64,000 nt of DNA from Nocardioides sp. 1609. Lineage in GTDB: Bacteria; Actinomycetota; Actinomycetes; Propionibacteriales; Nocardioidaceae. The DNA lies in assembly GCF_004522105.1 (NCBI RefSeq), contig NZ_SPUJ01000004.1, forward strand, positions 186,001 through 250,000, written 5' to 3'. Below, one piece after another: positions 31,015 to 39,424 of the stretch. The translations under genes and the position numbers were made by a program. Each line of letters opens with the position of its first letter. The stretch's first letter is position 1. The notes below the pieces were generated by a model. That model was not told the DNA's origin. It saw only the letters and a list, made by a program, of their open reading frames with translations, and ran no database searches.

Positions 31015-31620
31015 ATGCCCGAGCCGCTCCCGTCGAACGTCGCCCACGACCCGCAGGTGTTGCGCGCGATCACCCATCCGGTGCGCAACCGGATCCTGTC
31101 CGAGCTCGACGCGCAGGGCTCGCTGCGAGCCGCCGACATCGCCCGCGAGCTCGACATCCCGGCCAACCAGGCGAGCTTCCACCTGCGCCAGCTGGCGAAG
31201 TACGGCCTCGTCGAGGAGGACCCGGACGCCGCCCGTGACAGGCGTGACCGGGTCTGGCGTGCGACGGGCACCGTGAACATCGACATCGAGGACCTCCAGG
31301 CAGGCCCGGGCGGCCCGGCCGCGGCCAGGGTCTTCCGCCGCAACGCCGCGAGCTGGGGACACCACGTCGTGGCGAGCGCGTATGCCGAGAAGCGCGAGCC
31401 CGGCATCCACCGCAGCGTCACCGACAGCGCGCTCCGGCTCACCGCCGCCGAGGCGGGCGTCCTCACCGAGGAGCTCCTCCAGGTGGTCGAGCGGTGGAGC
31501 GAGCGCACCCGCCTCGACACCGGTGACGGGGCCGGTGACGACAGCGGGGAGGCGCGCCGCACCTACCTCTACTTCGCGACCCTCCAGCCCTACCCAGAGC
31601 GCCCGGGCGGCACGCCGTAG
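31015..31620 (+). CDS. ArsR-family winged-helix regulator
   Basis: A 201-residue regulator. The N-terminal winged helix (VLRAITHPVRNRILSELDAQGSLRAADIARELDIPANQASFHLRQLAKYGLVEE) is of the ArsR/helix-turn-helix_20 type, without the metal-binding cysteines of arsenic sensors. The C-terminal half is an extended domain with AASWGHHVVASAYAEKREPGIHRSVTDSALRLT, as in the larger ArsR-like proteins paired with MFS genes. It is divergent from the MFS gene with dyads between, so it is a likely local repressor. It is followed by the SCP-family gene after 11 nt. Confidence 0.85.
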   Translation: MPEPLPSNVAHDPQVLRAITHPVRNRILSELDAQGSLRAADIARELDIPANQASFHLRQLAKYGLVEEDPDAARDRRDRVWRATGTVNIDIEDLQAGPGGPAAARVFRRNAASWGHHVVASAYAEKREPGIHRSVTDSALRLTAAEAGVLTEELLQVVERWSERTRLDTGDGAGDDSGEARRTYLYFATLQPYPERPGGTP

Positions 31621-31631
31621 CCTCGGTCGAC

Positions 31632-31991
31632 GTGGCCGCCCGACTCCGTCCTGCCGATCCTGCCCTCGTGCGCGAGGCCTCCGAGCGCGTCGCCGCCGGC
31701 ACCCACGAGCGGGCCGACCTCAAGCTGCTGGTGAAGCACTACCTCGCGGTGCTCGAGGACCGGGCGCCCGGCCACTCGGTCGAGGTCCGGGTGCCGCCGT
31801 ACGCCGCCGTCCAGGTGATCGAGGGGGTCCGTCACACCCGCGGCACCCCGCCCGCGGTCGTCGAGACCGACGCCCTGACGTGGATCGCGCTCGCGACGGG
31901 CGCGCTGGCCTGGATCGACGCCCTCACCGACGCCCGCGCCTCGGCCTCCGGCGAGCGCACCGACCTGACGCCGTACCTCCCGCTGACCTGA
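31632..31991 (+). CDS. SCP-3 family protein (bacterial sterol-carrier-like)
   Basis: A 119-residue protein of the actinobacterial SCP orthologue family: LKLLVKHYLAVLEDRAPGHSVEVRVPPYAAVQVIEGVRHTRGTPPAVVETDALTWIALATG is its hallmark. The fold suggests lipid binding; function is not known. TAGCCT lies 8 nt before GTG 31632. In Streptomyces the orthologue sits next to purF; here purF is about 5.9 kb away with four genes between. Confidence 0.85.
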   Translation: MAARLRPADPALVREASERVAAGTHERADLKLLVKHYLAVLEDRAPGHSVEVRVPPYAAVQVIEGVRHTRGTPPAVVETDALTWIALATGALAWIDALTDARASASGERTDLTPYLPLT

Positions 31992-32020
31992 GCCGGGCGG
32001 CAGCGGGAGGTCAGCGGGAG
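31977..32020. terminator. Hairpin between SCP gene and hypothetical gene
   Basis: CTCCCGCTGACCT (31977-31989) pairs with AGGTCAGCGGGAG (32008-32020), 13 bp, across the SCP stop. The right arm is part of an 11-nt direct repeat (CAGCGGGAGGT, 32001 onward, nearly three copies) that runs into the end of the convergent gene. Confidence 0.55.
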
Positions 32021-32021
32021 G

Positions 32022-32933
32022 TCAGCGGGAGATGGTGAAGGTGCTGCACCCGCCGTCGGTCACCTCGCCGGTCAGCGAGTCGACGGTCGCGTCGGGGACG
32101 TCGGCGCGCAGACCGACGAATCCATAGCCGTCGGGCTGGTCGAGCCACTCGGTACCGGCCAGGACCAGCTCGCCGTCGGCGATGGTGCCCTCCATCAGGA
32201 AGGCGCCGTTCGGCACGTCGGGGCCGTTCCGGGTCGGGCCGAACTCGAAGACCGCCTGGACGCCGTCGCCGTCGCCGAGGGAGGCCATCGTCAGGTTGAG
32301 CTTCGTCGTGCCCTGGGGGCACCGGTAGGTGCCCGTCCACGAGCCGCCGATCTCCATCGCCTCGAGGCTGGGCCCGGCCGGGGCGGACGGGTCGGGCGCC
32401 GACGGTGCCGAGGACGAGGGGGCGGGCGACGTCGGCGCGGGCGGGCTGGTCGCCGGCGCGGGCTCGGCGTCGGTCGGCTCGCTGCTCGGGTCGGGTGCGC
32501 TCGAGGACGTGTTCGGGTCGCCGGCCTTCTCGTCGTCGCCGTCGCCGTTGGCCAGGACGAACGCGGTGAGACTGCCGCCGACGAGCACGATCGCCAGCAC
32601 CGCCGCGGCGATGATCCACGGCAGCTTGGACCGACCGCCGGGGCTCGGCTGGTAGCCGCCGGGGCCACCCGGCGGGTAGCCACCGGGCGGTCCGCCCTGC
32701 CACCCCGGGCCGGGCTGCTGCGACGGCCAGCCCGCCGGGGCGCCTGACGGCGGGGGGCCGTACCCGGGGCCGGGCGGCGGCCCTGACGGAGGACCGGACG
32801 GGGGCCCTGACGGGGGACCGGAGGGCGGGCCGGACGGGGGACCGGAGGGCGGCGGGGGCGGCTTGCCCGGACCGCCGGGTCGGCCCACCTGCGTCTCGGC
32901 AGAGTGCGGGTCCTCCGGGGGGCGCTGCGACAT
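32022..32933 (-). CDS. Proline-rich single-span membrane protein with extracytoplasmic domain
   Basis: A 303-residue hypothetical protein. The cytosolic N-terminus is a GPPSGPPS-type repeat tract and Gly/Pro/Tyr segment (residues about 20-95). A membrane span follows (LPWIIAAAVLAIVLVGGSLTAFVLA, about 105-129), then a Ser/Pro/Ala/Asp-rich linker. The globular C-terminus (IGGSWTGTYRCPQGTTKLNLTM...CSTFTISR) is a lipocalin/META-like small beta domain with two cysteines that may form a disulfide. CTGGAG before ATG 32933 supports the start. Function unknown. Confidence 0.8.
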   Translation of the reverse strand: MSQRPPEDPHSAETQVGRPGGPGKPPPPPSGPPSGPPSGPPSGPPSGPPSGPPPGPGYGPPPSGAPAGWPSQQPGPGWQGGPPGGYPPGGPGGYQPSPGGRSKLPWIIAAAVLAIVLVGGSLTAFVLANGDGDDEKAGDPNTSSSAPDPSSEPTDAEPAPATSPPAPTSPAPSSSAPSAPDPSAPAGPSLEAMEIGGSWTGTYRCPQGTTKLNLTMASLGDGDGVQAVFEFGPTRNGPDVPNGAFLMEGTIADGELVLAGTEWLDQPDGYGFVGLRADVPDATVDSLTGEVTDGGCSTFTISR

Positions 32934-33010
32934 CGGGGCTCCAGCAGGTGTCGACGACGGGGGTCGCAGCGCATCATGCCCGGCCGCGCGGTCCTTCACG
33001 CCCGCCGGTC

Positions 33011-33016
33011 TAGATT
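33011..33016 (+). promoter_or_regulatory. -10 TAGATT, leaderless promoter of M20 peptidase gene
   Basis: TAGATT ends 7 nt before ATG 33024, selecting that start over the in-frame ATG at 32904. Confidence 0.5.
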
Positions 33017-33023
33017 GGCCGGC

Positions 33024-34385
33024 ATGACTGCTGCGAGCGACGCCATCCGTGCCCAGGTGACCGACCTCATGCCGGGCATCCGGCGCGACCTTGAGGACCT
33101 CGTGCGGATCGAGTCGGTCAGCGCCGACCCGGCGCGGGCGGGCGAGGTGCAGCGCAGCGCCGAGGCCGTGGCCGCGCTCTTCCGAGCCGAGCGGTTCGCC
33201 AGCGTCGACATCGTCTCGGCCGAGGGCGGTGCCCCGGCCGTCATCGCGCACAAGCCCGGTCCGGACGGCGCGCCGACGGTGCTGCTCTACGCCCACCACG
33301 ACGTCCAGCCCGAGAACGACCACGCCGACTGGGACAGCCCGCCGTTCGAGCCGACCGAGCGGGGCGAGCGCCTGTACGCCCGGGGCGCCGCCGACGACAA
33401 GGCCGGCATCGCCGCCCACCTCGGCGCGCTGCGCGTGTTCGAGGCCCTGGGCGACGGTCAGCTCCCGGTGAGCGTCACGATGTTCATCGAGGGCGAGGAG
33501 GAGGTCGGCTCCGAGACCCTCCCGGCCCTGCTGGCCGAGCACCAGGAGGCGCTGCGCGCCGACGTGATCGTGATCGCCGACTCCGGCAACTGGGACATCG
33601 GCGAGCCGGCGCTGACCACCAGCCTGCGCGGTCTCGTGCGGGTCGACGTGGAGGTCCGCACCCTCACCCACGCCGTGCACTCCGGCATGTGGGGCGGCCT
33701 CGTGCCCGACGGGATCATGGCGCTGACCCGCCTCCTCTCCTCACTCTACGACGACGAGGGCGCCCTGGCGATCGAGGGCCTGCACCACGGCCCGGCGGCC
33801 GACGTCGAGTACCCCGAGGTGCGCCTGCGCGCCGAGAGCGGCGCGGCGCCCGGCGTCGACTGGATCGGCCGCGGTCCGGTCGTGGAGCGGCTGTGGACCC
33901 AGCCGGCGCTCACCATCACCGGCCTCGACGCCCCTCGGGTCGACGGCGCCAGCAACACCCTCACGCCGGCCGCCCGGGCCCGGCTCAGCCTGCGCATCGC
34001 CCCCGGCGACACCACCGAGAACGCCCTCGCCCGGCTGACGGCCCACCTGGAGCAGCACGTCCCCTGGGGCGCCGGCCTGACCGTCACGACCGTCGACACG
34101 GGTGAGGCGACCTCGATCGACGCCACCGGCCCCGCCTACGACGCCGCGCGCGCGGCGTTCACCGAGGCCTGGGACGGCACCGAGCCGGTCGACATGGGCG
34201 TCGGCGGCTCCATCCCGTTCATCGCCGAGTTCCTCGAGGCGTTCCCCGAGGCCAGCGTGCTCGTCACGGGGGTCGAGGACCCCGACACCCGTGCCCACGG
34301 CGCCAACGAGGGGCTGCACCTCGCGGAGTTCGAGAGGGTCGTGCTGGCCGAGGCGTTCCTGCTGCGCAACCTCGGCGCGTTGTAG
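33024..34385 (+). CDS. M20 family dipeptidase/metallopeptidase
   Basis: A 453-residue two-zinc peptidase. The metal ligands are visible in LLYAHHDVQP (H and D), GAADDKAGIA (bridging D), FIEGEEEVGS (base E and ligand E), VIADSG, and the late ligand H in DTRAHGANEGLHL. The dimerisation lid is in the middle (VRTLTHAVHSGMWGG). It resembles actinobacterial CNDP-like dipeptidases. It would hydrolyse di/tripeptides in the cytosol. It is divergent from the Pro-rich membrane protein gene. Confidence 0.9.
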   Translation: MTAASDAIRAQVTDLMPGIRRDLEDLVRIESVSADPARAGEVQRSAEAVAALFRAERFASVDIVSAEGGAPAVIAHKPGPDGAPTVLLYAHHDVQPENDHADWDSPPFEPTERGERLYARGAADDKAGIAAHLGALRVFEALGDGQLPVSVTMFIEGEEEVGSETLPALLAEHQEALRADVIVIADSGNWDIGEPALTTSLRGLVRVDVEVRTLTHAVHSGMWGGLVPDGIMALTRLLSSLYDDEGALAIEGLHHGPAADVEYPEVRLRAESGAAPGVDWIGRGPVVERLWTQPALTITGLDAPRVDGASNTLTPAARARLSLRIAPGDTTENALARLTAHLEQHVPWGAGLTVTTVDTGEATSIDATGPAYDAARAAFTEAWDGTEPVDMGVGGSIPFIAEFLEAFPEASVLVTGVEDPDTRAHGANEGLHLAEFERVVLAEAFLLRNLGAL

Positions 34386-34457
34386 GCGGTCCCGTCGGCG
34401 CGGCGGCGACCCGCCGTCCGGGTGTGGTCGATTACCGGACTTTCTGTACTTGGTCGC

Positions 34458-34463
34458 TAGGAT
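34458..34463 (+). promoter_or_regulatory. -10 TAGGAT, leaderless promoter of FAD protein gene
   Basis: TAGGAT is followed by six bases and ATG 34470. The surrounding 35 nt is AT-rich for this DNA. No Shine-Dalgarno is present. Confidence 0.5.
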
Positions 34464-34469
34464 TACGCC

Positions 34470-35903
34470 ATGTCTGTCGCGCCACTCCAGGTCCCGTCCC
34501 CCACGCAGGACTCCCGGTCCGTCCACCGGACGGCGATCATCGGGGGCGGGGCCAGCGGCGTCCTGACCGCGATCCAGCTGCTCTCCAGCAGCGACAACCC
34601 GCACCTGCGGGTCGAGATCCACGAGGCCAGCGGGATCGTCGGGCGGGGCATCGCCTACGGCACCAACGACCCGCACCACCTGCTGAACGTCCGCTCGCGC
34701 CACATGAGCGCGTTCGCCGACGTCCCCTCGGACCTCATCGACTGGGCCCGCGCCACCGGCCGCAGCCAGGACCCGCAGGCGTTCCTCCCGCGGCTCGACT
34801 TCGCGACCTACCTCCAGGACCGGCTCGCCTCCGTCGCCGACTACCGGCTGAGCATCCGCGCCGGCCGGGTCGACGACGTCGTCCCGCACACCGACAGCCA
34901 CGGGGCCGGCTTCGACATCCACGCCCAGGACGTCGTCACCCATGCCGACAGCGTCGTCCTCGCCTACGGCAACCGCCGCCCCCAGCCGCTGGTGATCGAC
35001 GGCGACGCCCTCCCGGCGGCGCCCTGGCACCTGGCCGACCCGTGGAACCTCGCCGGGCTCCGGATGCTGCCCGACGACGCGACGATCGTCGTCGTCGGCA
35101 CCGGCCTGACCGCGGTCGACACCGTCATCACCCTCCTCGAGGAGGGCCCGGGCCGCCGGGTCGTCATGGTGAGCCGCAACGGGCTCCTCCCGCACCAGCA
35201 CGTCGCGCAGCTGTCGACCGCGTGGGTCCAGCCCGTGCCCGAGGGTCCGCTGACCGCCGACCTGCTCGCCGAGCACGTGGCCGAGCAGGTCGCGGCGGCC
35301 GCCGCCCAGGGTGTCGGCTGGCGGGCCGTCGTCGACGGCCTGCGCGCCGCGACGCCGTCGCTGTGGAAGCGGCTGCCGATCGAGGAGCGACGCCGGTTCC
35401 TGGCCGTGCACGCCCGCGAGTGGGAGACCCGACGGCACCGGATGGCGCCCGAGGTCGCCCAGCGGATCCGCGCCTACGCCGACGACGGCCGCCTCAGCGT
35501 GCTCGGCGGCGGCCTCGTCTCGATCGCCGACCGCGGCGCCACCTGCCAGGTGCGGGTCGCCGGCGTCGACACCGCGCTCGTCGCCGGCGCGGTGGTCAAC
35601 TGCACCGGCCCGTCGACCGACATCACCCGCAGCGACGACCCGCTGCTGCTCGCGCTCCGCGAGCGCGGCCTGGTCCGCCCCGACCCGCTGCTGCTCGGCA
35701 TCGACACCACCGACGAGGGCCGCCTCATCGGTGACGACGGCACCGTGGCCCCGGGCCTGTTCGCCGTCGGCCCGCCGCGCAAGGGCACCCTGTGGGAGTC
35801 GACCGCGATCCCGGAGATCCGGGGTCAGGCCGCCGACGTCGCCCGCGGCATCCTCGGCCTGACCGGGGCCCGTCGCGTCGACACCGCAGGCGCCCCCGTC
35901 TGA
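34470..35903 (+). CDS. FAD/NAD(P)-binding protein (PF13454-type)
   Basis: A 477-residue flavoprotein-like oxidoreductase. The N-terminal dinucleotide fold is AIIGGGASGVLTAIQLL (22-38) and a second Rossmann motif is VVVGTGLTAVDTVITLLEEG. GIAYGTNDPHHLLNVRSRHMSAFAD is the family-specific segment of the FAD-NAD(P)-binding domain proteins related to HcaD/YdhS. The C-terminal GLFAVGPPRKGTLWESTAIPEIRGQA closes the fold. Substrate is unknown; some relatives act in siderophore-like or peroxide responses. It is convergent with the histidine kinase gene (18 nt apart). Confidence 0.83.
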   Translation: MSVAPLQVPSPTQDSRSVHRTAIIGGGASGVLTAIQLLSSSDNPHLRVEIHEASGIVGRGIAYGTNDPHHLLNVRSRHMSAFADVPSDLIDWARATGRSQDPQAFLPRLDFATYLQDRLASVADYRLSIRAGRVDDVVPHTDSHGAGFDIHAQDVVTHADSVVLAYGNRRPQPLVIDGDALPAAPWHLADPWNLAGLRMLPDDATIVVVGTGLTAVDTVITLLEEGPGRRVVMVSRNGLLPHQHVAQLSTAWVQPVPEGPLTADLLAEHVAEQVAAAAAQGVGWRAVVDGLRAATPSLWKRLPIEERRRFLAVHAREWETRRHRMAPEVAQRIRAYADDGRLSVLGGGLVSIADRGATCQVRVAGVDTALVAGAVVNCTGPSTDITRSDDPLLLALRERGLVRPDPLLLGIDTTDEGRLIGDDGTVAPGLFAVGPPRKGTLWESTAIPEIRGQAADVARGILGLTGARRVDTAGAPV

Positions 35904-35921
35904 CCCGTCGGCCGGGATCCG

Positions 35922-37694
35922 TCACGCAGCGTCGGGCCGGGGGAGGAAGACCCGGAACGTGCTGCCCTCGCCGAGCCGGGACTCGACCTGGATCCGGCCG
36001 CCGTGCCGCTCGATGACCCGGGCACTGATGGTCAGTCCGAGGCCCGTGCCGGGCTGGGCCACGGCGTCGGGGTTGGTGGAGCGGAAGAACTCGGTGAACA
36101 GCCGCTGCTGGTCCTCGGGGGAGATCCCGATGCCCTCGTCGACCACCGCGAGCTCGACGAGGTCGGCGTGCTCGACGACGCGCACGGTGATGGCGCCGCC
36201 CCGCGGCGTGTACTTCACGGCGTTGCTCACCAGGTTGGTCAGCACCCGCTCGAGGTCCGTCGGGGAGCAGCACGCGAGGACCGGGTGCTCGGGCGTGTCG
36301 ACGCGGACGTCGAGGTCGCGCCGGGTCGCGACGGTCCGGAGCAGCTCGAGGGCGCCGTCGACCAACGGGCGCACGTCCATCACCTCCGACGGCACCGCCG
36401 CCTCGGGGTCCTCGACCTCCGACAGCTCGAGCAGGCTGTCGACCAGTCGGCCCATCCGGCGCGCGGCCCGGTCCAGCGCGCCGAGGGAGCGCCGTCCGGT
36501 GCTGCTCAGGCTGGTGTCGCCCTCGAGGATCTCGACGTACCCGGACACGGCGGTCAGGGGGTTCTTCAGCTCGTGCGACACCGTCGACAGCACCTGCGAC
36601 TTGTAGGCCGCCAACCGGCGCAGCTCGCCGACGAGGCGCTGCTCACGGGCCAGGTTGCGGGAGTTCACCACGGCCTGGCCGATGTCTCGCGCGATGTCGA
36701 GCGCGCCGGCCCGCTCGTCGGGGCTCCACCGCATGGTGGGGTCCTTGCGGCCGAGCACGAGGTGGCCGAGGTTGGCGTGTCCCGCTCCGAGCGGCACGAC
36801 CATCGCGCTGCCCAGGCCGAGCAGCTCGAGCGCCTCGGTCAGCCGGGCGTGCTCCTGGTCGTCGAGGAGCGGGTCGCGCTCGATCTCCGGTCCGCTCAGC
36901 AGCACCTGCTGCTCGGCCCAGCAGCGCCGCGCGATCGCGCGGATGGTCTCCTTCAGCTCGTGGGGCAGCCCGGACGACGGCGAGCCGGCCCCCGGGAGCT
37001 CCGGCGTCGAGTAGGTGCGGATCTCGAGGTAGTCGGCCCGCATGCCCTCGAGCAGCGGGTCCCGGCAGTCGTCGAGCACGCTTTCCAGGTCGTCCTGGGA
37101 CGTCGCGAACCGGACGACGCGGCGGGCGGCGTCCGCCAGCCGGATCCGCTCGGCGAGCTCCTCGCGCTCGACGGCCATCCGCAGGGTGCGCTCGGCCTGC
37201 GCGGCGTACCGCTCGAGCAGGTGGCGCTGGGTGACGTCGGGACGGCGGCCGGAGATCGGGACGTCGATCGACAGCACGCCGATGAGCCGGCCGCCGGCGT
37301 CGTACAGCGGCGCCAGGAGCAGGTCGAGCGGGTGCCAGGCGTCGACGGCGTCCACCGGCTCGATGTCGGGGATCCACCCGACCGCGGTGTCGCCCTCCTC
37401 GAGCCGGTCGTGCGGCACGAAGCGGAAGCGGCCCCAGTCGTCGGCGCGCTCGAGCTCGGGCAGCACGAGCGCGATCGGCGTCGCGACCCCGGCCATCGCG
37501 TCGGTGGCCTCGTTGCTGCCCTCGACCGAGATGGAGTACATGTGCTCGCCCACGACCACGCTGATGATCGCGATCTCGAACCCCACCATCTCCGCCACCG
37601 AGGCCGCGACCAGCGCCATGGCGTCGCGGGAGCCGACGTCGGACCACGTGGTGACGTCGAGGCGCGCGGGAGAACGGGGGAGGCCGTCCGGCAC
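35922..37694 (-). CDS. GAF-domain sensor histidine kinase (orphan)
   Basis: A 590-residue soluble kinase. Two GAF-like sensor domains lie at about 20-175 and 185-345. The dimerisation box has H374 in STVSHELKNPLTAVSGYVEIL. The ATPase domain shows N (TNLVSNAVKYTPRGG), G1 (VVDEGIGISPED), F and G2 (GTGLGLTISARVIERHGG). There is no membrane segment, so the signal is cytosolic. GTG start follows CAGGAT by 6 nt. No response regulator is adjacent; the orphan LuxR regulators at 0-4 kb are far away. The cognate partner is unknown. Confidence 0.9.
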   Translation of the reverse strand: MPDGLPRSPARLDVTTWSDVGSRDAMALVAASVAEMVGFEIAIISVVVGEHMYSISVEGSNEATDAMAGVATPIALVLPELERADDWGRFRFVPHDRLEEGDTAVGWIPDIEPVDAVDAWHPLDLLLAPLYDAGGRLIGVLSIDVPISGRRPDVTQRHLLERYAAQAERTLRMAVEREELAERIRLADAARRVVRFATSQDDLESVLDDCRDPLLEGMRADYLEIRTYSTPELPGAGSPSSGLPHELKETIRAIARRCWAEQQVLLSGPEIERDPLLDDQEHARLTEALELLGLGSAMVVPLGAGHANLGHLVLGRKDPTMRWSPDERAGALDIARDIGQAVVNSRNLAREQRLVGELRRLAAYKSQVLSTVSHELKNPLTAVSGYVEILEGDTSLSSTGRRSLGALDRAARRMGRLVDSLLELSEVEDPEAAVPSEVMDVRPLVDGALELLRTVATRRDLDVRVDTPEHPVLACCSPTDLERVLTNLVSNAVKYTPRGGAITVRVVEHADLVELAVVDEGIGISPEDQQRLFTEFFRSTNPDAVAQPGTGLGLTISARVIERHGGRIQVESRLGEGSTFRVFLPRPDAA

Positions 37695-37833
37695 GGGGGG
37701 ATCCTGAGGGGAGTGGGAGGGGCGGGGCCCCTCCAGGGTACGGGCGGGTGCGGCATCCGTCCCCCGGCTTCACCCCTTCGTCCCCCGGCCTCACCCCTCC
37801 GTCGCCGTTGGGGGCCTCGGCGGCCGACTCGAC

Positions 37834-37839
37834 TACGAT
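37834..37839 (+). promoter_or_regulatory. -10 TACGAT upstream of purF
   Basis: TACGAT is followed by six bases and GTG 37846, matching the leaderless pattern. A GGAGG at 37842-37846 could alternatively serve as Shine-Dalgarno for ATG 37855; the two readings conflict, since a start of transcription at 37846 would remove it. Confidence 0.4.
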
Positions 37840-37845
37840 GCGGAG

Positions 37846-39396
37846 GTGCCCTTCATGAGCAGTCAAGGCTCCAGGCCCGGCGGCGACGGCCGCCTCACGG
37901 CAGCACTCGACCCGCACGACCAGGGACCGCAGGACGCCTGCGGCGTCTTCGGCGTCTGGGCCCCGGGTGAGGACGTCTCGAAGCTGACCTACTTCGGCCT
38001 CTACGCCCTCCAGCACCGCGGTCAGGAGTCGGCCGGCATCGCGGTGAGCAACGGCCGCCAGATCCTGGTCTACAAGGACATGGGGCTCGTCTCCCAGGTC
38101 TTCGACGAGACGACGCTGGCCTCGCTCAAGGGCCACCTGGCCATCGGCCACGCCCGCTACTCGACCACCGGTGCGAGCACCTGGCAGAACGCGCAGCCGA
38201 CGTTCCGCCCGACCGCCGACGGCTCCATCGCCCTCGGCCACAACGGCAACCTCATCAACACCCACGAGCTGCGCGAGATGGTCGAGGCGCTTCCGGGCCC
38301 CGACGACGAGCTCGACCTGCACACCCGCCCGGTCGAGGTCTCGACCAACGACACCGGCCTGGTCACCGCGCTGCTCGCCCACCACCCCGACACCTCGCTC
38401 GAGCAGCGGGCGCTCGAGGTGCTGCCGCTGCTGCGCGGCGCGTTCTGCTTCGTGTGGATGAACGAGAACACCCTGTACGCAGCCCGCGACCCGCAGGGCA
38501 TCCGCCCGCTCGTGCTCGGCCGTCTCGACCGGGGCTGGGTCGTGGCCAGCGAGGACGCCGCACTGGCGACGATCGGCGCCAGCGTCGTGCGCGAGGTCGA
38601 GCCCGGCGAGATGATCGTCATCGACGAGAACGGCCTGCGCTCGCACCGCTTCGCCGAGCCGGCCCGCAAGGGCTGCGTGTTCGAGTACGTCTACCTCGCC
38701 CGCCCCGACGCCACGATCAGCGGACGCAGCGTGCACGAGTCGCGGGTGGAGATGGGGCGCCAGCTGGCCCGCGAGTTCCCCGTCGACGCCGACCTCGTCA
38801 TCCCGGTGCCCGAGTCCGGCACGCCGGCCGCGGCCGGGTACGCCGAGGAGTCCGGCATCCCGTTCGGCCAGGGCTTCGTGAAGAACGCCTACGTCGGGCG
38901 CACCTTCATCCAGCCGAGCCAGACCCTGCGCCAGCTCGGCATCCGGCTGAAGCTCAACGCCCTCGACCACATGATCCGCGGGAAGCGGATCGTCGTCGTC
39001 GACGACTCCATCGTCCGGGGCAACACCCAGCGGGCGCAGGTGCGGATGCTGCGCGAGGCCGGCGCTGCCGAGGTGCACGTGCGGATCTCGAGCCCGCCGG
39101 TGAAGTGGCCGTGCTTCTACGGCATCGACTTCGCCACCCGTGCCGAGCTGATCGCCAACGGGCTCAGCCCCGAGGAGATCGCGGCCAGCATCGGCGCCGA
39201 CAGCCTCGGCTACATCTCCCTCGACGGGATGATCGACTCGACCAAGCAGCCGGCCTCCCAGCTGTGCCAGGCGTGCTTCACCGGCGAGTACCCGGTCGAG
39301 CTGCCCGACGAGAGCCTGCTCGGCAAGCACCTGCTGGAGACGTCGATCGCCTCGCCGACGCACGGCAAGGCGCTCCCCGTGCTCAACAACCCGTGA
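37846..39396 (+). CDS. purF: Amidophosphoribosyltransferase PurF
   Basis: A 516-residue enzyme (513 from ATG 37855) for the first step of purine synthesis, PRPP plus glutamine to phosphoribosylamine. The N-terminal nucleophile is C32 in DACGVFGVW, exposed after propeptide removal. The glutaminase domain has GHARYSTTG and GHNGNLIN. The PRPP loop is VVDDSIVRGNTQRAQVRMLREAGA. It is of the Bacillus-type with cluster cysteines (PVKWPCFYGIDF and LCQACFTGEYP). It precedes purM by 28 nt. Start choice is between leaderless GTG 37846 and ATG 37855 with GGAGG. Confidence 0.95.
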   Translation: MPFMSSQGSRPGGDGRLTAALDPHDQGPQDACGVFGVWAPGEDVSKLTYFGLYALQHRGQESAGIAVSNGRQILVYKDMGLVSQVFDETTLASLKGHLAIGHARYSTTGASTWQNAQPTFRPTADGSIALGHNGNLINTHELREMVEALPGPDDELDLHTRPVEVSTNDTGLVTALLAHHPDTSLEQRALEVLPLLRGAFCFVWMNENTLYAARDPQGIRPLVLGRLDRGWVVASEDAALATIGASVVREVEPGEMIVIDENGLRSHRFAEPARKGCVFEYVYLARPDATISGRSVHESRVEMGRQLAREFPVDADLVIPVPESGTPAAAGYAEESGIPFGQGFVKNAYVGRTFIQPSQTLRQLGIRLKLNALDHMIRGKRIVVVDDSIVRGNTQRAQVRMLREAGAAEVHVRISSPPVKWPCFYGIDFATRAELIANGLSPEEIAASIGADSLGYISLDGMIDSTKQPASQLCQACFTGEYPVELPDESLLGKHLLETSIASPTHGKALPVLNNP

Positions 39397-39424
39397 CCGA
39401 CCCCACGACCCGAACGGACCGACG

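Noticed and set aside
32726-32875. GGA/GGGCCC repeats in the Pro-rich gene as a phase-variable or mobile element
   Set aside because: They encode an in-frame GPPS tract common in actinobacterial membrane proteins; no flanking repeats or transposase.
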